A stretch of DNA of 64,000 nt from positions 2,496,501 through 2,560,500 of the forward strand of contig NZ_CP131039.1 in assembly GCF_030657335.1 (NCBI RefSeq), read 5' to 3'. This document shows positions 30,607 through 40,850 of this stretch, one piece after another. This DNA is from Croceibacterium aestuarii. GTDB taxonomy: Bacteria > Pseudomonadota > Alphaproteobacteria > Sphingomonadales > Sphingomonadaceae. The translations under genes were made by a program, and so were the position numbers. Under the pieces are notes generated by a model, which was given only the letters and a program-made list of their open reading frames with translations, did not search any database and was not told the origin of the DNA. The first letter of the stretch is position 1. Each line of letters starts with the position of its first letter.

Positions 30607-31465
30607 TGTAGCGCGGCTCCGGCAGACCCTTCACGCCGAGCCCGTCGATGACGAAGCAGGCGCCGTCATCGGGTGCGACCTCGCGGCCGGGAATGAATGA
30701 GGGGTCGATGGTCGGCACAAACAAGCGGTCGAGATCCGGGCCGAAAAACATCACACTGGCAGGGATCTTCGTGGGAAATGGAATTTCCCGCAGCACCTGT
30801 CCGGTGGGAGAAATGCACAGCACCACCCCGCCCTCGCAAATCGCGCACCAGATGTTGCCGTCGGCATCGACCGTCGCCCCGTCGGGGATCGGGCCCCACT
30901 TCTCGCTGTTGAAGAAGGCGCGGCGGTTGGCCGCGGCACCGGTTTCGATGTCGTAGTCGTAGGCGTAGATCGTGTGGCGCAGCGAATCCGCATGGTAAAG
31001 CACGCTGTCGTCGGGCGACCAGCACGGTCCGTTGCCAAGAAAGATGTTGTCGTCGATCCGGGTCAGCGTACCCTTGTCGAGCGAGTACAGACCGCCGCGA
31101 GGTTCCTTCATCGCCCGGTCGCTCGTGCCGAACACGAAGCGCCCTCGGCGGTCGACCTTGCCATCGGCCAGTTGGACCTCGGGATCGGGCGGATCGAGGA
31201 GCGCCAGCGGTTCCACCGCACCGGAAGCGAAGTCGAGCGTGTGCACCCCGGTGCCGAGAGCGACGATTGCCCCGCCGCCCTCGCGCAGCGCCATCGAGCC
31301 GACGATGTCGGGAAGGTCCCAGCTTGTCAGGTCACCCGTGGCCGGGTCCCAGCGGAACACCGCCTTGCCGATGATATCGATGTAGTACAGCGCCTGCTCG
31401 GCCACGTCCCACACCGGGCCTTCGCCAATCTTGCACTTTGGCAGATCGAGCCGTGCAATTTCCAT
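30599..31465 (-). CDS. SMP-30 / gluconolactonase family protein
   Basis: A 288-residue six-bladed beta-propeller enzyme. Blade motifs include EGPVWDVAEQALYYID (metal-binding Glu), ADGKVDRRGRFVFGTSD, NGPCWSPDDSVLYHAD and PDGATVDADGNIWCAICEGG. Members hydrolyse sugar lactones or other lactones with a divalent metal. The usual Asn of NDG in blade two is Ala-Asp-Gly here. It is the first gene of an operon with the MFS transporter (8-base overlap), and diverges from a second MFS gene. Confidence 0.9.
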   Translation of the reverse strand: MEIARLDLPKCKIGEGPVWDVAEQALYYIDIIGKAVFRWDPATGDLTSWDLPDIVGSMALREGGGAIVALGTGVHTLDFASGAVEPLALLDPPDPEVQLADGKVDRRGRFVFGTSDRAMKEPRGGLYSLDKGTLTRIDDNIFLGNGPCWSPDDSVLYHADSLRHTIYAYDYDIETGAAANRRAFFNSEKWGPIPDGATVDADGNIWCAICEGGVVLCISPTGQVLREIPFPTKIPASVMFFGPDLDRLFVPTIDPSFIPGREVAPDDGACFVIDGLGVKGLPEPRYNG

Positions 31466-31567
31466 ACTGCGCCCCCTCTTCGCGGCCGGATACTAACGAG
31501 TGTTATGATTGCGGCAAGCCCCGGGGTTGATGCCCGTGCCAGTCTGGCTAGGCTGCATCCGGTTCCA

Positions 31568-33004
31568 ATGCCAAACGCGATCAAGTCATCCCGCCGCGCC
31601 GCGGCCATCCCCGCCCGGCTCGACCGCCTTCCTTGGAGCCGCTTCCACTGGCTCGTGGTCACCGCGCTCGGTATCACGTGGATCCTCGACGGCTTGGAGG
31701 TCACTCTTGCCGGATCGGTCGCCGGGGCGCTGCGCGAAAGCCCGGTGCTGCAGTTCAGCGCTTCCGATGTCGGGCTCGCCAACTCGGCCTACCTCGTCGG
31801 CGCGGTCGGCGGTGCGCTGTTCTTCGGATGGCTGACCGACCGCTGGGGCCGCAAGCGCCTGTTCTCGATCACGCTCGGTCTCTATCTCGTCGCGACCGCC
31901 GGCACGGCCTTCACCTGGGACCTGCCGAGCTTTGCCCTGATGCGCTTCCTGACCGGAGCGGGGATCGGCGGCGAGTACAGCGCGATCAATTCGGCGATCC
32001 AGGAGCTGGTGCCGGCGCGCCGGCGCGGCTGGACCGATCTCGTCATCAACGGCAGCTTCTGGGTCGGCGCAGCATTGGCCAGCGCGGCCTCGATCATCCT
32101 GCTCGACCCGCGCGTGATCGATCCCGAATATGGCTGGCGGATCGCCTTTTTCGGCGGCGCAGCGATCGGTATCGTGATCCTCAACCTGCGCCGCCACTTG
32201 CCCGAAAGTCCGCGCTGGCTTGCAACCCATGGCCGGCCCGACGAAGCCGAGCGGATCATCGAGGAGATCGAAACTCGCGTGGTTGCCGAGGGTCACCCCA
32301 TCGCCGACGTGCCGCCGGCCGAGGCGCACGTCCGCCCGCGCCGCTCGACGCCGATGGGCGAAGTTTTCCGTGCGCTGTTCAAGACCTATCCCAAGCGCAC
32401 CTTCTGGTGCCTGACGCTGATGTCGGCGCAGGCCTTCTTCTACAACGCGATCTTCTTCACCTACGCGATGATGCTGACCGATTTCTACGGCGTCGCCACC
32501 GCCAGCGTCGGCTATTACATCCTTCCCTTCGCCGCCGGAAACGTGCTCGGCCCGCTGGTGCTCGGCCACCTGTTCGACAGCTGGGGGCGGCGGCCGATGA
32601 TCATCGGGACCTATGCGATGTCGGGCCTGCTGCTCGCGGCGACGGGCTTCGCCTTCCAGGCCGAATTGTTGACCGCGACCACGCAGACGCTGTGCTGGTC
32701 GGTTACCTTCTTCTTCGCCAGCGCGGCGGCGAGCGCGGCTTACCTCAGCGCCGCGGAGAACTTCCCGCTGGAAATGCGCGCCCTCGCCATCGCCATTTTC
32801 TACGCGCTCGGCACTCTGCTCGGTGCGGTGGCGCCGTGGGTCTTCGGCCTGCTGATCGAGAGCGGGTCGCGCGGGCAGGTGCTGCTCGGATACCTGTTCG
32901 GCGCCGCGCTCATGCTCGTCGCCGCAATCGTCACGGCGTTATATGGCACGGCCGCCGAACGGCGCGCCCTCGAGGACGTCGCACGGCCGCTCAGCTGGAA
33001 CTGA
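31568..33004 (+). CDS. MFS transporter, sugar/aromatic-acid symporter type
   Basis: A 478-residue major facilitator. Seen: ITWILDGLEVTLAGSVAGAL in helix 1 (a DGxE pattern of the metabolite:H+ and sugar porter groups), FFGWLTDRWGRKRLF motif A, RFLTGAGIGGEYSAINSAIQEL and LPESPRWL. These point to a proton-linked importer of an organic acid or sugar-like compound. The ATG at 31568 is used; an in-frame ATG at 31505 would add 21 unpatterned residues, so the start is uncertain. It converges on secA with a 9-base gap. It may import a compound handled by the divergent lactonase operon. Confidence 0.88.
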   Translation: MPNAIKSSRRAAAIPARLDRLPWSRFHWLVVTALGITWILDGLEVTLAGSVAGALRESPVLQFSASDVGLANSAYLVGAVGGALFFGWLTDRWGRKRLFSITLGLYLVATAGTAFTWDLPSFALMRFLTGAGIGGEYSAINSAIQELVPARRRGWTDLVINGSFWVGAALASAASIILLDPRVIDPEYGWRIAFFGGAAIGIVILNLRRHLPESPRWLATHGRPDEAERIIEEIETRVVAEGHPIADVPPAEAHVRPRRSTPMGEVFRALFKTYPKRTFWCLTLMSAQAFFYNAIFFTYAMMLTDFYGVATASVGYYILPFAAGNVLGPLVLGHLFDSWGRRPMIIGTYAMSGLLLAATGFAFQAELLTATTQTLCWSVTFFFASAAASAAYLSAAENFPLEMRALAIAIFYALGTLLGAVAPWVFGLLIESGSRGQVLLGYLFGAALMLVAAIVTALYGTAAERRALEDVARPLSWN

Positions 33005-33013
33005 CATCGAAGC

Positions 33014-35764
33014 TCAGACCAGGGCGCCGTGGCAATGCTTGTACTTGTTGCCCGATCCACACGGGCACGGAGCGTTGCGGCTGATGTCCTGTCCGGCGTA
33101 AGGATTGCCCGACGAACCGCCGGGCCCGGCCGCAGCCATGGAAGAGCCGGCAAGCGCCCCGAACAGTGCAGCGCGCTCGGCCGAACCGTCGCCATCGTTG
33201 GAATCGTCTAGCCCGGTCAGCGGATCGATATGCCCTGTCAGAAAGTCCGGCAGGTCGGGCAGCGATGGCGGCGGAGGCGGCGATGCCATGCGCAGCTGGC
33301 TGGTCAGCAGGATCTTCGTAACGTCCTCGCGGATCGTTTCGAGCATCAACTCGAACAGGCCGAATGCTTCCTGCTTGTATTCGTTGATAGGCGTTTTCTG
33401 CGCATAGGCGCGCAGGAATACCACCTGGCGCAGGGCATCGAGCGTGGCGAGATGTTCCTTCCAGTGGTGATCGAGCCGGTCGAGCAAGACCTGCTTTTCG
33501 ACCTGGCGCCAGATGTTGTGATCGTCTTCGCCGATTTTCTCTTCCATCAGCTTGTCTGCCGCGGCGACGATGCGCTCCTCGATCAATTCGGGTTCGAGTG
33601 CGTCTTCCTGCATCCACGCATCGAACGGCAGGTCGAGCCCGGTGATGTCGGCAACGCGCGTCTTGAGGCCCTCGACGTCCCATTGCTCGGGGTACGAGCC
33701 CGGAGGGCAGGCAGCACCGACGATGGCGTTGATGGCGTCGTGGCGCATGTCGACGACGACGTCATCGACCTTCTCGGCGTCCATGATCTCGGCGCGCTGT
33801 TCGTAGACCACCTTGCGCTGGTCGTTCATCACGTTGTCGTATTCGACGACCTGCTTGCGAACCTCGTAGTTGCGCGCCTCGACCTTCTTCTGCGCGGTCT
33901 CGATCGCCTTTGAGAGCCACTTCGAGCCGATCGCCTCGCCGTCGGCGAGGTTCGAATTCATCATCTTGGCGAACAGCGTGTCCGGCCCGAAGATGCGCAG
34001 CAGGTCGTCCTCCAGGCAGAGGTAGAAGCGCGACAGACCCGGATCGCCCTGGCGGCCCGAGCGGCCGCGCAACTGGTTGTCGATGCGCCGGCTCTCGTGC
34101 CGCTCGGTGCCGAGCACGAAAAGGCCGCCGGCTTCGAGCACCTTCCTGCGCTCCTCAGCCACCTCAGCCTTGATCCGGTCGATCTCGAGCTGGCGCTTGG
34201 GATCGTCCTCGGCGAGATCCTTGAGCTCGTCCTCGATCCGGTATTCGACGTTGCCCCCGAGCTGGATGTCGGTGCCGCGGCCCGCCATGTTGGTCGAGAC
34301 GGTTACCGCGCCGAGGCGTCCGGCCTGGGCCACGATGTGCGCTTCCTGTTCGTGGAAGCGGGCATTGAGCACTTCGTGCTTGACGCCTTCCTTGTCGAGG
34401 AAGGTCGAAAGCAGCTCGGACTTCTCGATCGATACCGTACCCACGAGGACCGGCTGGCCGATGTCCTGCTTTTCCTTGATGGCCTTGGCAATGGCCTGGA
34501 ACTTGTCGCTGGTGTTCTTGTAGAACTCGTCTTCCTCGTCGATCCGCTGCACCGGCACGTTGGTCGGGATCTCGACGACGTTGAGCTTGTAGATGTCCCA
34601 GAATTCCGCCGCTTCGGTCGCCGCCGTGCCGGTCATGCCCGACAGCTTGGGATACATACGAAAATAGTTCTGGAAGGTGATCGAGGCCATCGTCTGGTTC
34701 TCGGGCTCGATCCTGACGCCCTCCTTCGCCTCGACGGCCTGGTGCAGCCCGTTCGACCAGCGGCGCCCGTCCATCATGCGGCCCGTGAACTCGTCGATAA
34801 TGACGATCTTTCCGTCCTTGACGATGTAGTCGATGTCGCGCTTCTGGATGATGTTGGCTCGCAGGGCCTGGTCGAGGTGGTGCACGACCTGCGTGTTCTC
34901 GACATCATAGAGGTTGTCCGAAACCAGCAGCCCGGCCGCCGCAATGCGGGATTCGATTTCCTCGTTGCCTTCCTCGGTCAGACTGACGCTGCGGGCCTTC
35001 TCGTCGACCTCGTAATACTTCGGCTCGAAGTCTTTCACGATGGCGTCGAGCTTGAGGTAGAGCTCCTGCTTGTCCTCCGTGGGCCCGGAAATGATCAGCG
35101 GGGTGCGGGCCTCGTCGATCAGGATCGAGTCGACTTCGTCGACAATGGCGTAATTGAAAGGGCGCTGTACCTGCTGGCTGCGCTCGTGCTTCATATTGTC
35201 GCGCAGGTAGTCGAAGCCGAATTCGTTGTTGGTGCCGTAGGTAATGTCGGCCCCATAGGCTTCGCGCCGCTCGTGCTCGGACAGGTTGGGTACGATGACA
35301 CCGACGGTGAGACCGAGGAAGCGGTAAATCTGGCCCATCCACTCGGAGTCGCGCTTGGCCAGGTAATCGTTGACGGTGACGACGTGGACGCCCTTGCCCT
35401 CGATCGCATTGAGGTAGGTGGCGAGCGTTGCGACAAGGGTCTTGCCCTCGCCGGTGCGCATCTCGGCGATCTCGCCGCGGTGGAGCACGATGCCGCCGAC
35501 CATCTGCACATCGAAATGGCGCATGCCGAGCACCCGCTTGGAGGCTTCCCGCACGGTGGCGAAGGCTTCGGGCAGGATGTCGTCGAGATCCTTGCCGCCG
35601 GCGAGCTGCTCACGGAACTTTTGCGTCTGGGCGCGGAGTTCCTCGTCGGAGAGCGCCTCGATCTGCTCCTCGAGCGCGGCGATGGTCTGGATCGTCTTGT
35701 CGAGCGACTTGACGTAGCGGTCGTTGGAAGAGCCGAAAATGGCTTTGGCAATAGCGCCGATCAT
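33014..35764 (-). CDS. secA: Preprotein translocase ATPase SecA
   Basis: The 916-residue motor of the Sec pathway. Seen: Walker [14 protein letters not shown] near residue 105, [19 protein letters not shown] in the first nucleotide domain, the [11 protein letters not shown] and [12 protein letters not shown] segments of the second, and the C-terminal zinc motif [12 protein letters not shown], which binds SecB and lipids. ATG 35764 has a GGAAC site upstream and gives the correct N-terminus ([16 protein letters not shown]); the longer open frame is Arg-rich noise. Immediately upstream on the same strand is a small secreted ORF. Confidence 0.97.
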   Translation of the reverse strand: MIGAIAKAIFGSSNDRYVKSLDKTIQTIAALEEQIEALSDEELRAQTQKFREQLAGGKDLDDILPEAFATVREASKRVLGMRHFDVQMVGGIVLHRGEIAEMRTGEGKTLVATLATYLNAIEGKGVHVVTVNDYLAKRDSEWMGQIYRFLGLTVGVIVPNLSEHERREAYGADITYGTNNEFGFDYLRDNMKHERSQQVQRPFNYAIVDEVDSILIDEARTPLIISGPTEDKQELYLKLDAIVKDFEPKYYEVDEKARSVSLTEEGNEEIESRIAAAGLLVSDNLYDVENTQVVHHLDQALRANIIQKRDIDYIVKDGKIVIIDEFTGRMMDGRRWSNGLHQAVEAKEGVRIEPENQTMASITFQNYFRMYPKLSGMTGTAATEAAEFWDIYKLNVVEIPTNVPVQRIDEEDEFYKNTSDKFQAIAKAIKEKQDIGQPVLVGTVSIEKSELLSTFLDKEGVKHEVLNARFHEQEAHIVAQAGRLGAVTVSTNMAGRGTDIQLGGNVEYRIEDELKDLAEDDPKRQLEIDRIKAEVAEERRKVLEAGGLFVLGTERHESRRIDNQLRGRSGRQGDPGLSRFYLCLEDDLLRIFGPDTLFAKMMNSNLADGEAIGSKWLSKAIETAQKKVEARNYEVRKQVVEYDNVMNDQRKVVYEQRAEIMDAEKVDDVVVDMRHDAINAIVGAACPPGSYPEQWDVEGLKTRVADITGLDLPFDAWMQEDALEPELIEERIVAAADKLMEEKIGEDDHNIWRQVEKQVLLDRLDHHWKEHLATLDALRQVVFLRAYAQKTPINEYKQEAFGLFELMLETIREDVTKILLTSQLRMASPPPPPSLPDLPDFLTGHIDPLTGLDDSNDGDGSAERAALFGALAGSSMAAAGPGGSSGNPYAGQDISRNAPCPCGSGNKYKHCHGALV

Positions 35765-35843
35765 GGGCGTGTTCCTACAAATCTGTAATATCGGGGGCCG
35801 CGCGTCGTGCAGCAGCGGTCGGTCTGGACGGATATCGAGCGCG

Positions 35844-36119
35844 CTATTCGTGCGCGCGGTCGACCTGCAACATGACCGGCGGGAAGTAGACGATCGACGG
35901 CGCCGGCTTCGGCCCCTTCTTCTGCTCCTGGCGGCACCCGGCCGCCGGCTGCTTGCGATCGTCGAGCCTGGCAATCGCTTGCTTACCGCAGCGCGTGGTC
36001 AGCTCGGCGGCAGCGACCATGCCGATGCCCGGCACATCGTGCACGCGCGCCTGAACGGGCGCGCCAATGGCGGCAAGCCCGGAGAGGAGCGCGAACAGCG
36101 TGAACAGTCTGCGTAACAT
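35844..36119 (-). CDS. Small secreted protein upstream of secA
   Basis: Unrecognised 91-residue protein. A strong signal peptide ([24 protein letters not shown], residues 1-24) precedes a short mature part with two Cys and a Pro/Lys-rich tail, [17 protein letters not shown], ending QVDRAHE. It is on the same strand as secA and ends 79 bases before the secA ATG, so it is probably co-transcribed with it. That is the position of secM in E. coli; whether it has an arrest function is not shown. ATG 36119 is chosen for the signal peptide; longer in-frame versions add no such feature. Confidence 0.65.
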   Translation of the reverse strand: MLRRLFTLFALLSGLAAIGAPVQARVHDVPGIGMVAAAELTTRCGKQAIARLDDRKQPAAGCRQEQKKGPKPAPSIVYFPPVMLQVDRAHE

Positions 36120-36275
36120 GCGCGGCCTAGATAGCGTTTGGCGGGCGTTTGTCCATCTGTAGCCGCCATCTCTTAACCCGTTAATAACCATACTCCCTTA
36201 CCGCCGCATTTTAATACCTGGGCCGCAGCGGCCTCAGGGGGTGGGAGCAGACCATTGAACGGCATTGCAGGAACG

Positions 36276-38354
36276 ATGAACGACCACGCGGCAAACAAGG
36301 ACCTCATGGCCCGAATCAGGACGGCTCTCGCCGTATCGGAAGCCGATCGCGAGGATGCGAACAACAGCGCGGTCGCCCGCCTGCTCATGTCGAGCTTCCT
36401 GATGTTGTTCCTTGAGCTGGCGCTGATCCGCTGGCTCGGCGCCAACGTTGTGCACTTGTCGTACTTTTCGAATTTCGTCCTGCTCGGCTCGTTCCTCGGA
36501 ATCGGCGCCGGCTTCCTGATAAGTCGCAAGGAGTGGTCGATCTGGCCGGTTTCGCTGCCGCTCCTTTCTGCGCTGGTCATTGGCGTGCTGCGCTTCCCGG
36601 TTTCGATCGAGCGCAGTGGCTCCGACGTGATTTACTTCACCTCGCTCGAAATGAGCGGCCCTCCGGCTTGGCTCGCGCTGCCCGTAGTGTTCGCGCTGGT
36701 GGCGACGATCCTGGCCGGCCCGGCCGAGCTGGTCGGACGCTGCTTTGCGCGCCTCAACCCGCTTTCCGCCTACCGTTACGATCTGCTTGGCTCGCTCGGG
36801 GGTATCCTCACCTTTACCGCGCTCAGCTTCATGTGGGCTCCCTCGGTTGTGTGGGGAGTGATCGCGATGGCGGTCTATTTGCTGCTAAGCAATCCGCGCC
36901 GACGCCTTGTAAGTGGCGCCTGGGCTTCCGCGCTTCTCCTCGCGCTGATCATCGAGACGATGCAGCCCGGAGTCAGCTGGTCGCCATACTACAAGGTCCG
37001 AACCGAACCGGTCACCGCCGGTGGGCCGGGCTTCCTGTTGATCCGCGCCAACGGCGTGCCGCACCAGATGATGGCCCCGGCCAAGTGGAAGGTCGAACAG
37101 GGCGAGCGGATTTACGAAACGCCATATCTGCGCCTGCCCGACAACAGCCTCGAAGACGTACTGATCATCGGGGCCGGTTCGGGTTCCGACGTCGCCATCG
37201 CGCTGTCCGAAGGGGCCAAGCGGATCGACGCGGTCGATATCGACCCGAAGATCCTCTCGATCGGCGCTGCCAGGAACATCGACAAGCCCTACCAGAACCC
37301 GCGGGTGCACCGTCACGTGAACGACGGCCGCGCGTTCCTCGAATCGACCGACCGCAAGTACGACCTCGTGCTGTTCGCGCTGCCGGATTCGCTGACGCTG
37401 GTTTCCGGAGCATCGCAGATCCGCCTCGAATCCTTCCTCTTCACCGAAGAGGCGATGGCCTCGGTGCGCCGCCACCTCAAGCCCGACGGCGCTTTCGCCA
37501 TGTACAACTATTATCGCGAACCCTGGCTGATCGACCGGCTCGCCGGGACTGCCGCCAGGGCCTTCGGCCACAAGCCGTGCGTCGATACGTTTGCCGGGGC
37601 TCAGGCCGTGGTCAGCATCGGTTTCGACGAGACCAACCAGCAGTGCCTCAAGACCTGGAAACAGACCTCGCAGGGCGAGATCACGCCGGCGACCGACGAT
37701 TCGCCGTTCCTCTACTTCCGCGGCAACAACTTCCCGCCGCTCTACGCCATCACGCTGATCGCCATCCTGACGACCTCGCTGCTGACGGTGCGCGTGCTCG
37801 GCGGACCGCTCAAGCCGATGCGGCCCTATGCCGATCTGTTTTTTATGGGCGCAGCGTTTCTGCTGCTTGAAACGAAGAACGTCGCCACGTTTGCGCTGCT
37901 GTTCGGCACCACATGGCTGGTAAACGCCATGGTCTTTGCCGGTGTCCTGCTGATCGTACTCGCCGCGGTCGAGGTGACTCGCAAAATCAAGACCCCGCCG
38001 CTGCCGGTGATCTACACCGGCATCGCGCTCAGCCTTGCGCTGGCCTGGGCGATCAAGCCGGAAATGCTGCTGCCGTTGCCGTTCTGGCCCCGTCTGGTGG
38101 CCGCGACGCTCATCGCCTTCATCCCGATCTTTCTCGCCAACGTGGCCTTCGCCAAGCGCTTCCGCAGCTCCGGCGACAGCCAGGCGGCATTCGCCATCAA
38201 CCTGCTCGGCACGATCGTCGGCGGATGCTTCGAATATGCCGCGCTGTTCACCGGCTACGACAACCTGCTGATCGTCACCGGCCTGCTCTACCTCGCCGCC
38301 TTCGTGCTCATTCCGCGCGACAAGGGTGGTGAGGCGGCGCCGGCGGCAGCGTGA
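36276..38354 (+). CDS. Polytopic spermidine-synthase-like membrane protein
   Basis: A 692-residue protein with three parts. An N-terminal membrane block has about six or seven helices (from SSFLMLFLELALIRW). A central soluble domain of the spermidine synthase/methyltransferase fold (about residues 240-480) has VLIIGAGSGSDVAIAL and AVDIDPKIL. A C-terminal membrane block of about six helices follows. The substrate is unknown: many such proteins are not true spermidine synthases. A TTG at 36255 with a GGGAG site is an alternative start; ATG 36276 has AGGA close by. It stands alone between divergent and codirectional genes. Confidence 0.8.
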   Translation: MNDHAANKDLMARIRTALAVSEADREDANNSAVARLLMSSFLMLFLELALIRWLGANVVHLSYFSNFVLLGSFLGIGAGFLISRKEWSIWPVSLPLLSALVIGVLRFPVSIERSGSDVIYFTSLEMSGPPAWLALPVVFALVATILAGPAELVGRCFARLNPLSAYRYDLLGSLGGILTFTALSFMWAPSVVWGVIAMAVYLLLSNPRRRLVSGAWASALLLALIIETMQPGVSWSPYYKVRTEPVTAGGPGFLLIRANGVPHQMMAPAKWKVEQGERIYETPYLRLPDNSLEDVLIIGAGSGSDVAIALSEGAKRIDAVDIDPKILSIGAARNIDKPYQNPRVHRHVNDGRAFLESTDRKYDLVLFALPDSLTLVSGASQIRLESFLFTEEAMASVRRHLKPDGAFAMYNYYREPWLIDRLAGTAARAFGHKPCVDTFAGAQAVVSIGFDETNQQCLKTWKQTSQGEITPATDDSPFLYFRGNNFPPLYAITLIAILTTSLLTVRVLGGPLKPMRPYADLFFMGAAFLLLETKNVATFALLFGTTWLVNAMVFAGVLLIVLAAVEVTRKIKTPPLPVIYTGIALSLALAWAIKPEMLLPLPFWPRLVAATLIAFIPIFLANVAFAKRFRSSGDSQAAFAINLLGTIVGGCFEYAALFTGYDNLLIVTGLLYLAAFVLIPRDKGGEAAPAAA

Positions 38355-38397
38355 TCCTTCTTGACCCCTGCGGGCCATTCGTTAGCCCGCAGGGGTC

Positions 38398-39624
38398 ATG
38401 GACCTCGAACGCTCCCCCCTCGCCAAGCCCTTCCCGGCCATCCCGAAGATTGCCGGCGTCACGCCGCACATCGCGCGTGCCGGGTACAAGGACTGGGGCC
38501 GCTGCGACCTGACCTATGTCGAACTTGCGGAAGGCACCGCGGTCGCAGGGGTTTTCACGCGTAACGTATGTTGTTCGAGCGAGGTCGAGCTCGGCCGCGA
38601 GCAGGTGCGGCTCGGCAAGGCCCGGGCGCTGGTGGTCAACGCCGGCAACTCCAACGCCTTCACCGGTTACCGCGGGCGCGACGCCGTCGAGACGATCATG
38701 GCGCAGGTCGCGCGCCACCTCGGCTGCGAGCCGAGCGAGGTGTTCGTTTCCTCGACAGGGGTGATTGGCGTCCCGCTGCCCAAGGACAAAGCGCAAGCGG
38801 GAGTCGCCGCAGCGCTCGAAGCTCCGGAGTGCTCGTGGGAAGACGCGGCCGCGACCATCGGCACGACAGACACTTTCAACAAGGGCGCGCTCGCCACCGC
38901 GGTTGTCGGCGGGACGACGGTAACCATCGGGGGGATCGTCAAGGGCAGCGGCATGATCGCCCCCGACATGGCGACCATGCTGGGCTACATTTTCACCGAC
39001 GCGGCGGTCGATCCAGCATTCCTGCAGCAATGCCTCTCGGGCGCCAACGAGGGCACCTTCAACTGCATCACCGTCGACAGCGACACCTCGACCAGCGACA
39101 CCGTGCTGGCCTTCGCGACCGGCAAGGCGGGCAATGCGCCCCTCGCCTCGTTCGACGATCCCGGGGCCGACGCCTTCGTCGCCGCGCTGGGCGACGTCTG
39201 CCGCCAGCTCGCCCACCTTGTGGTGCGTGACGGCGAAGGGGCGCAGAAGTTCATCGAAATTGCCGTGACCGGCGCCGAGAGCGATGAGAGCGCCCGGCGT
39301 ATCGGGCTCGCCATCGCCAACTCGCCGCTGGTCAAGACCGCCATCGCCGGGGAGGACGCCAACTGGGGCCGCGTGGTGATGGCCGTGGGCAAGGCCGGCG
39401 AACCGGCCGACCGCGACACCCTGTCGATCGGCTTCGGCGGCACATGGTGCGCGCGCGACGGCCTGCCGCTGGCCGATTACGACGAGGCGCCTGTTGCCGC
39501 GCATCTTAAGGGCCGCGAGATAACCGTCCAGGTCGATCTCGGCCTCGGCGAGGGCCGCGCCACCGTGTGGACCTGCGACCTCACGCACGGATATATCTCT
39601 ATCAACGCCGACTATCGTTCGTAG
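38398..39624 (+). CDS. argJ: Glutamate N-acetyltransferase / amino-acid acetyltransferase ArgJ
   Basis: A 408-residue ArgJ. The autoprocessing site is in KGSGMIAPDMATMLGYIFTDA, where Thr193 becomes the N-terminal nucleophile of the beta chain after self-cleavage between Ala and Thr. Other family motifs are NAGNSNAFTG and STGVIGVPL. It transfers acetyl from acetylornithine to glutamate in arginine synthesis; whether it also uses acetyl-CoA cannot be told. No other arg gene is in the window. It ends 11 bases before the phosphatase gene, so the two are probably one operon. Confidence 0.95.
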   Translation: MDLERSPLAKPFPAIPKIAGVTPHIARAGYKDWGRCDLTYVELAEGTAVAGVFTRNVCCSSEVELGREQVRLGKARALVVNAGNSNAFTGYRGRDAVETIMAQVARHLGCEPSEVFVSSTGVIGVPLPKDKAQAGVAAALEAPECSWEDAAATIGTTDTFNKGALATAVVGGTTVTIGGIVKGSGMIAPDMATMLGYIFTDAAVDPAFLQQCLSGANEGTFNCITVDSDTSTSDTVLAFATGKAGNAPLASFDDPGADAFVAALGDVCRQLAHLVVRDGEGAQKFIEIAVTGAESDESARRIGLAIANSPLVKTAIAGEDANWGRVVMAVGKAGEPADRDTLSIGFGGTWCARDGLPLADYDEAPVAAHLKGREITVQVDLGLGEGRATVWTCDLTHGYISINADYRS

Positions 39625-39635
39625 AAGGGGCGCTC

Positions 39636-40448
39636 GTGAGCGATATCATGGTCTTCCACCGCTCGATCGAGGATCTGCTCAAGCACGTCACCGAACGCGC
39701 GATCCTGCCCTACTACCAGCAGCTCGCCGCGCATCAGGTTGAAGACAAGGGCGGCAACGATCCGGTCACCGTGGCCGACAAGCTGTCGGAAGAAATGCTG
39801 ATCGAGGGGCTGGCGAAAATCATCCCCGGCCTGCCCGTCGTCGGCGAAGAGGGAACGCACGCCGATCCCTCGCTCATGCGCCACCTATCGAGCGACTGTT
39901 GGATCGTCGATCCGATCGACGGGACGCGCAACTTCGCTCACGGCAAGCCGCCATTCGGCATCCTCCTGGCCATGGCCTCGGGCGGCGTGGCGCATACCGG
40001 GTGGATCTACGATTGTCTGTCGGGACGCCTATGTGTCGCGCACAAGGGCAAGGGCGCGTTCGTGAACGGTGAGAAGGTCTCGGCCCGCGCGACCGGAGAA
40101 GAGATACCGGTAGCGGCGATCTCGCTGCTCTTCGTGGACCACGCCAAACGCGAGGCGATGAAGGCCCACCTCCTGCCGAATTATCGGCAGGTCGATATCC
40201 CGTGGTGCTGCGCCGAGCAGTACCCGCGCCTCGTGCTCGGCACCAACGACGTTGCGCTGTACGAACGCACCCTGGCCTGGGACCATGCCGCCGGCGCGCT
40301 GTTCGTCGAGGAGGCGGGCGGCAAGGTCGCGCGCCCCGACGGCTCGCCCTACCGGGTCGACGAGTGGGAGCGGCCCGGACTTATCGGGGCCGCTTCACCT
40401 GAATTGTGGGACGCGATGGCAGAGCGGATGGCCGCTCTGCCGGGCTGA
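39636..40448 (+). CDS. Inositol monophosphatase-family phosphatase
   Basis: A 270-residue metal-dependent phosphatase. Metal-site motifs are visible: GEEGTHAD (Glu pair), DPIDGTRNFAHG and WDHAAGALFVEEAGG. The family includes inositol-1-phosphatase, CysQ and histidinol-phosphatases (HisN); the substrate is undetermined. The GTG at 39636 has an AAGGGG site and is chosen; ATG 39648 is the alternative. It abuts trxA tail to tail with no spacer. Confidence 0.87.
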   Translation: MSDIMVFHRSIEDLLKHVTERAILPYYQQLAAHQVEDKGGNDPVTVADKLSEEMLIEGLAKIIPGLPVVGEEGTHADPSLMRHLSSDCWIVDPIDGTRNFAHGKPPFGILLAMASGGVAHTGWIYDCLSGRLCVAHKGKGAFVNGEKVSARATGEEIPVAAISLLFVDHAKREAMKAHLLPNYRQVDIPWCCAEQYPRLVLGTNDVALYERTLAWDHAAGALFVEEAGGKVARPDGSPYRVDEWERPGLIGAASPELWDAMAERMAALPG

Positions 40449-40772
40449 TCAGCCCAGTTCGCTCTCGAGCCAGCCCTTGAGCTGGCTCTTGGGCGCTGCA
40501 CCGAGCTTCTTGGCCACGGCCTTGCCGTCCTTGAACAGCACCATCAGCGGAATAGATTGCACGCCGATCTGGCCGGGGATGTCGGGGTTCTCCATGATGT
40601 CCATCTTGGCAATGGTTACCTTCTCGCCGAGTTCGTCGCTGATTTCCTCGAGCGCCGGGGCGATCATCTTGCACGGCCCGCACCATTCGGCCCAAAAATC
40701 GACGAGGACCGGCGTCTGGGAATCGAGCACATCGGTCTTGAAGCTTGCATCGGTGACGGTCTTGGTCGGCAT
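40449..40772 (-). CDS. trxA: Thioredoxin
   Basis: A 107-residue thioredoxin with active site WCGPC (Cys31 and Cys34) in VDFWAEWCGPC, then KMIAPALEE, and the cis-Pro segment IPLMVLFKDG. It reduces protein disulfides in the cytoplasm, for example ribonucleotide reductase and PAPS reductase. ATG 40772 has an AAGGAGT site. It lies at the 3' end of the addA-addB-murU-amgK-tsaE-divL block, 78 bases after addA. Confidence 0.96.
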   Translation of the reverse strand: MPTKTVTDASFKTDVLDSQTPVLVDFWAEWCGPCKMIAPALEEISDELGEKVTIAKMDIMENPDIPGQIGVQSIPLMVLFKDGKAVAKKLGAAPKSQLKGWLESELG

Positions 40773-40850
40773 GGTGGGGGGACTCCTTGAGATTGCCGTC
40801 AATCTAGGTCGCACCCGGCCAGTTGCAACGGTTGCGCTTGGATAGCTTTG

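Noticed and set aside
36173-36190. Possible CtrA box (TTAA repeated) upstream of the spermidine-synthase-like gene
   Set aside because: The two TTAA units are 4 bases apart, not the 7 of the known CtrA site.
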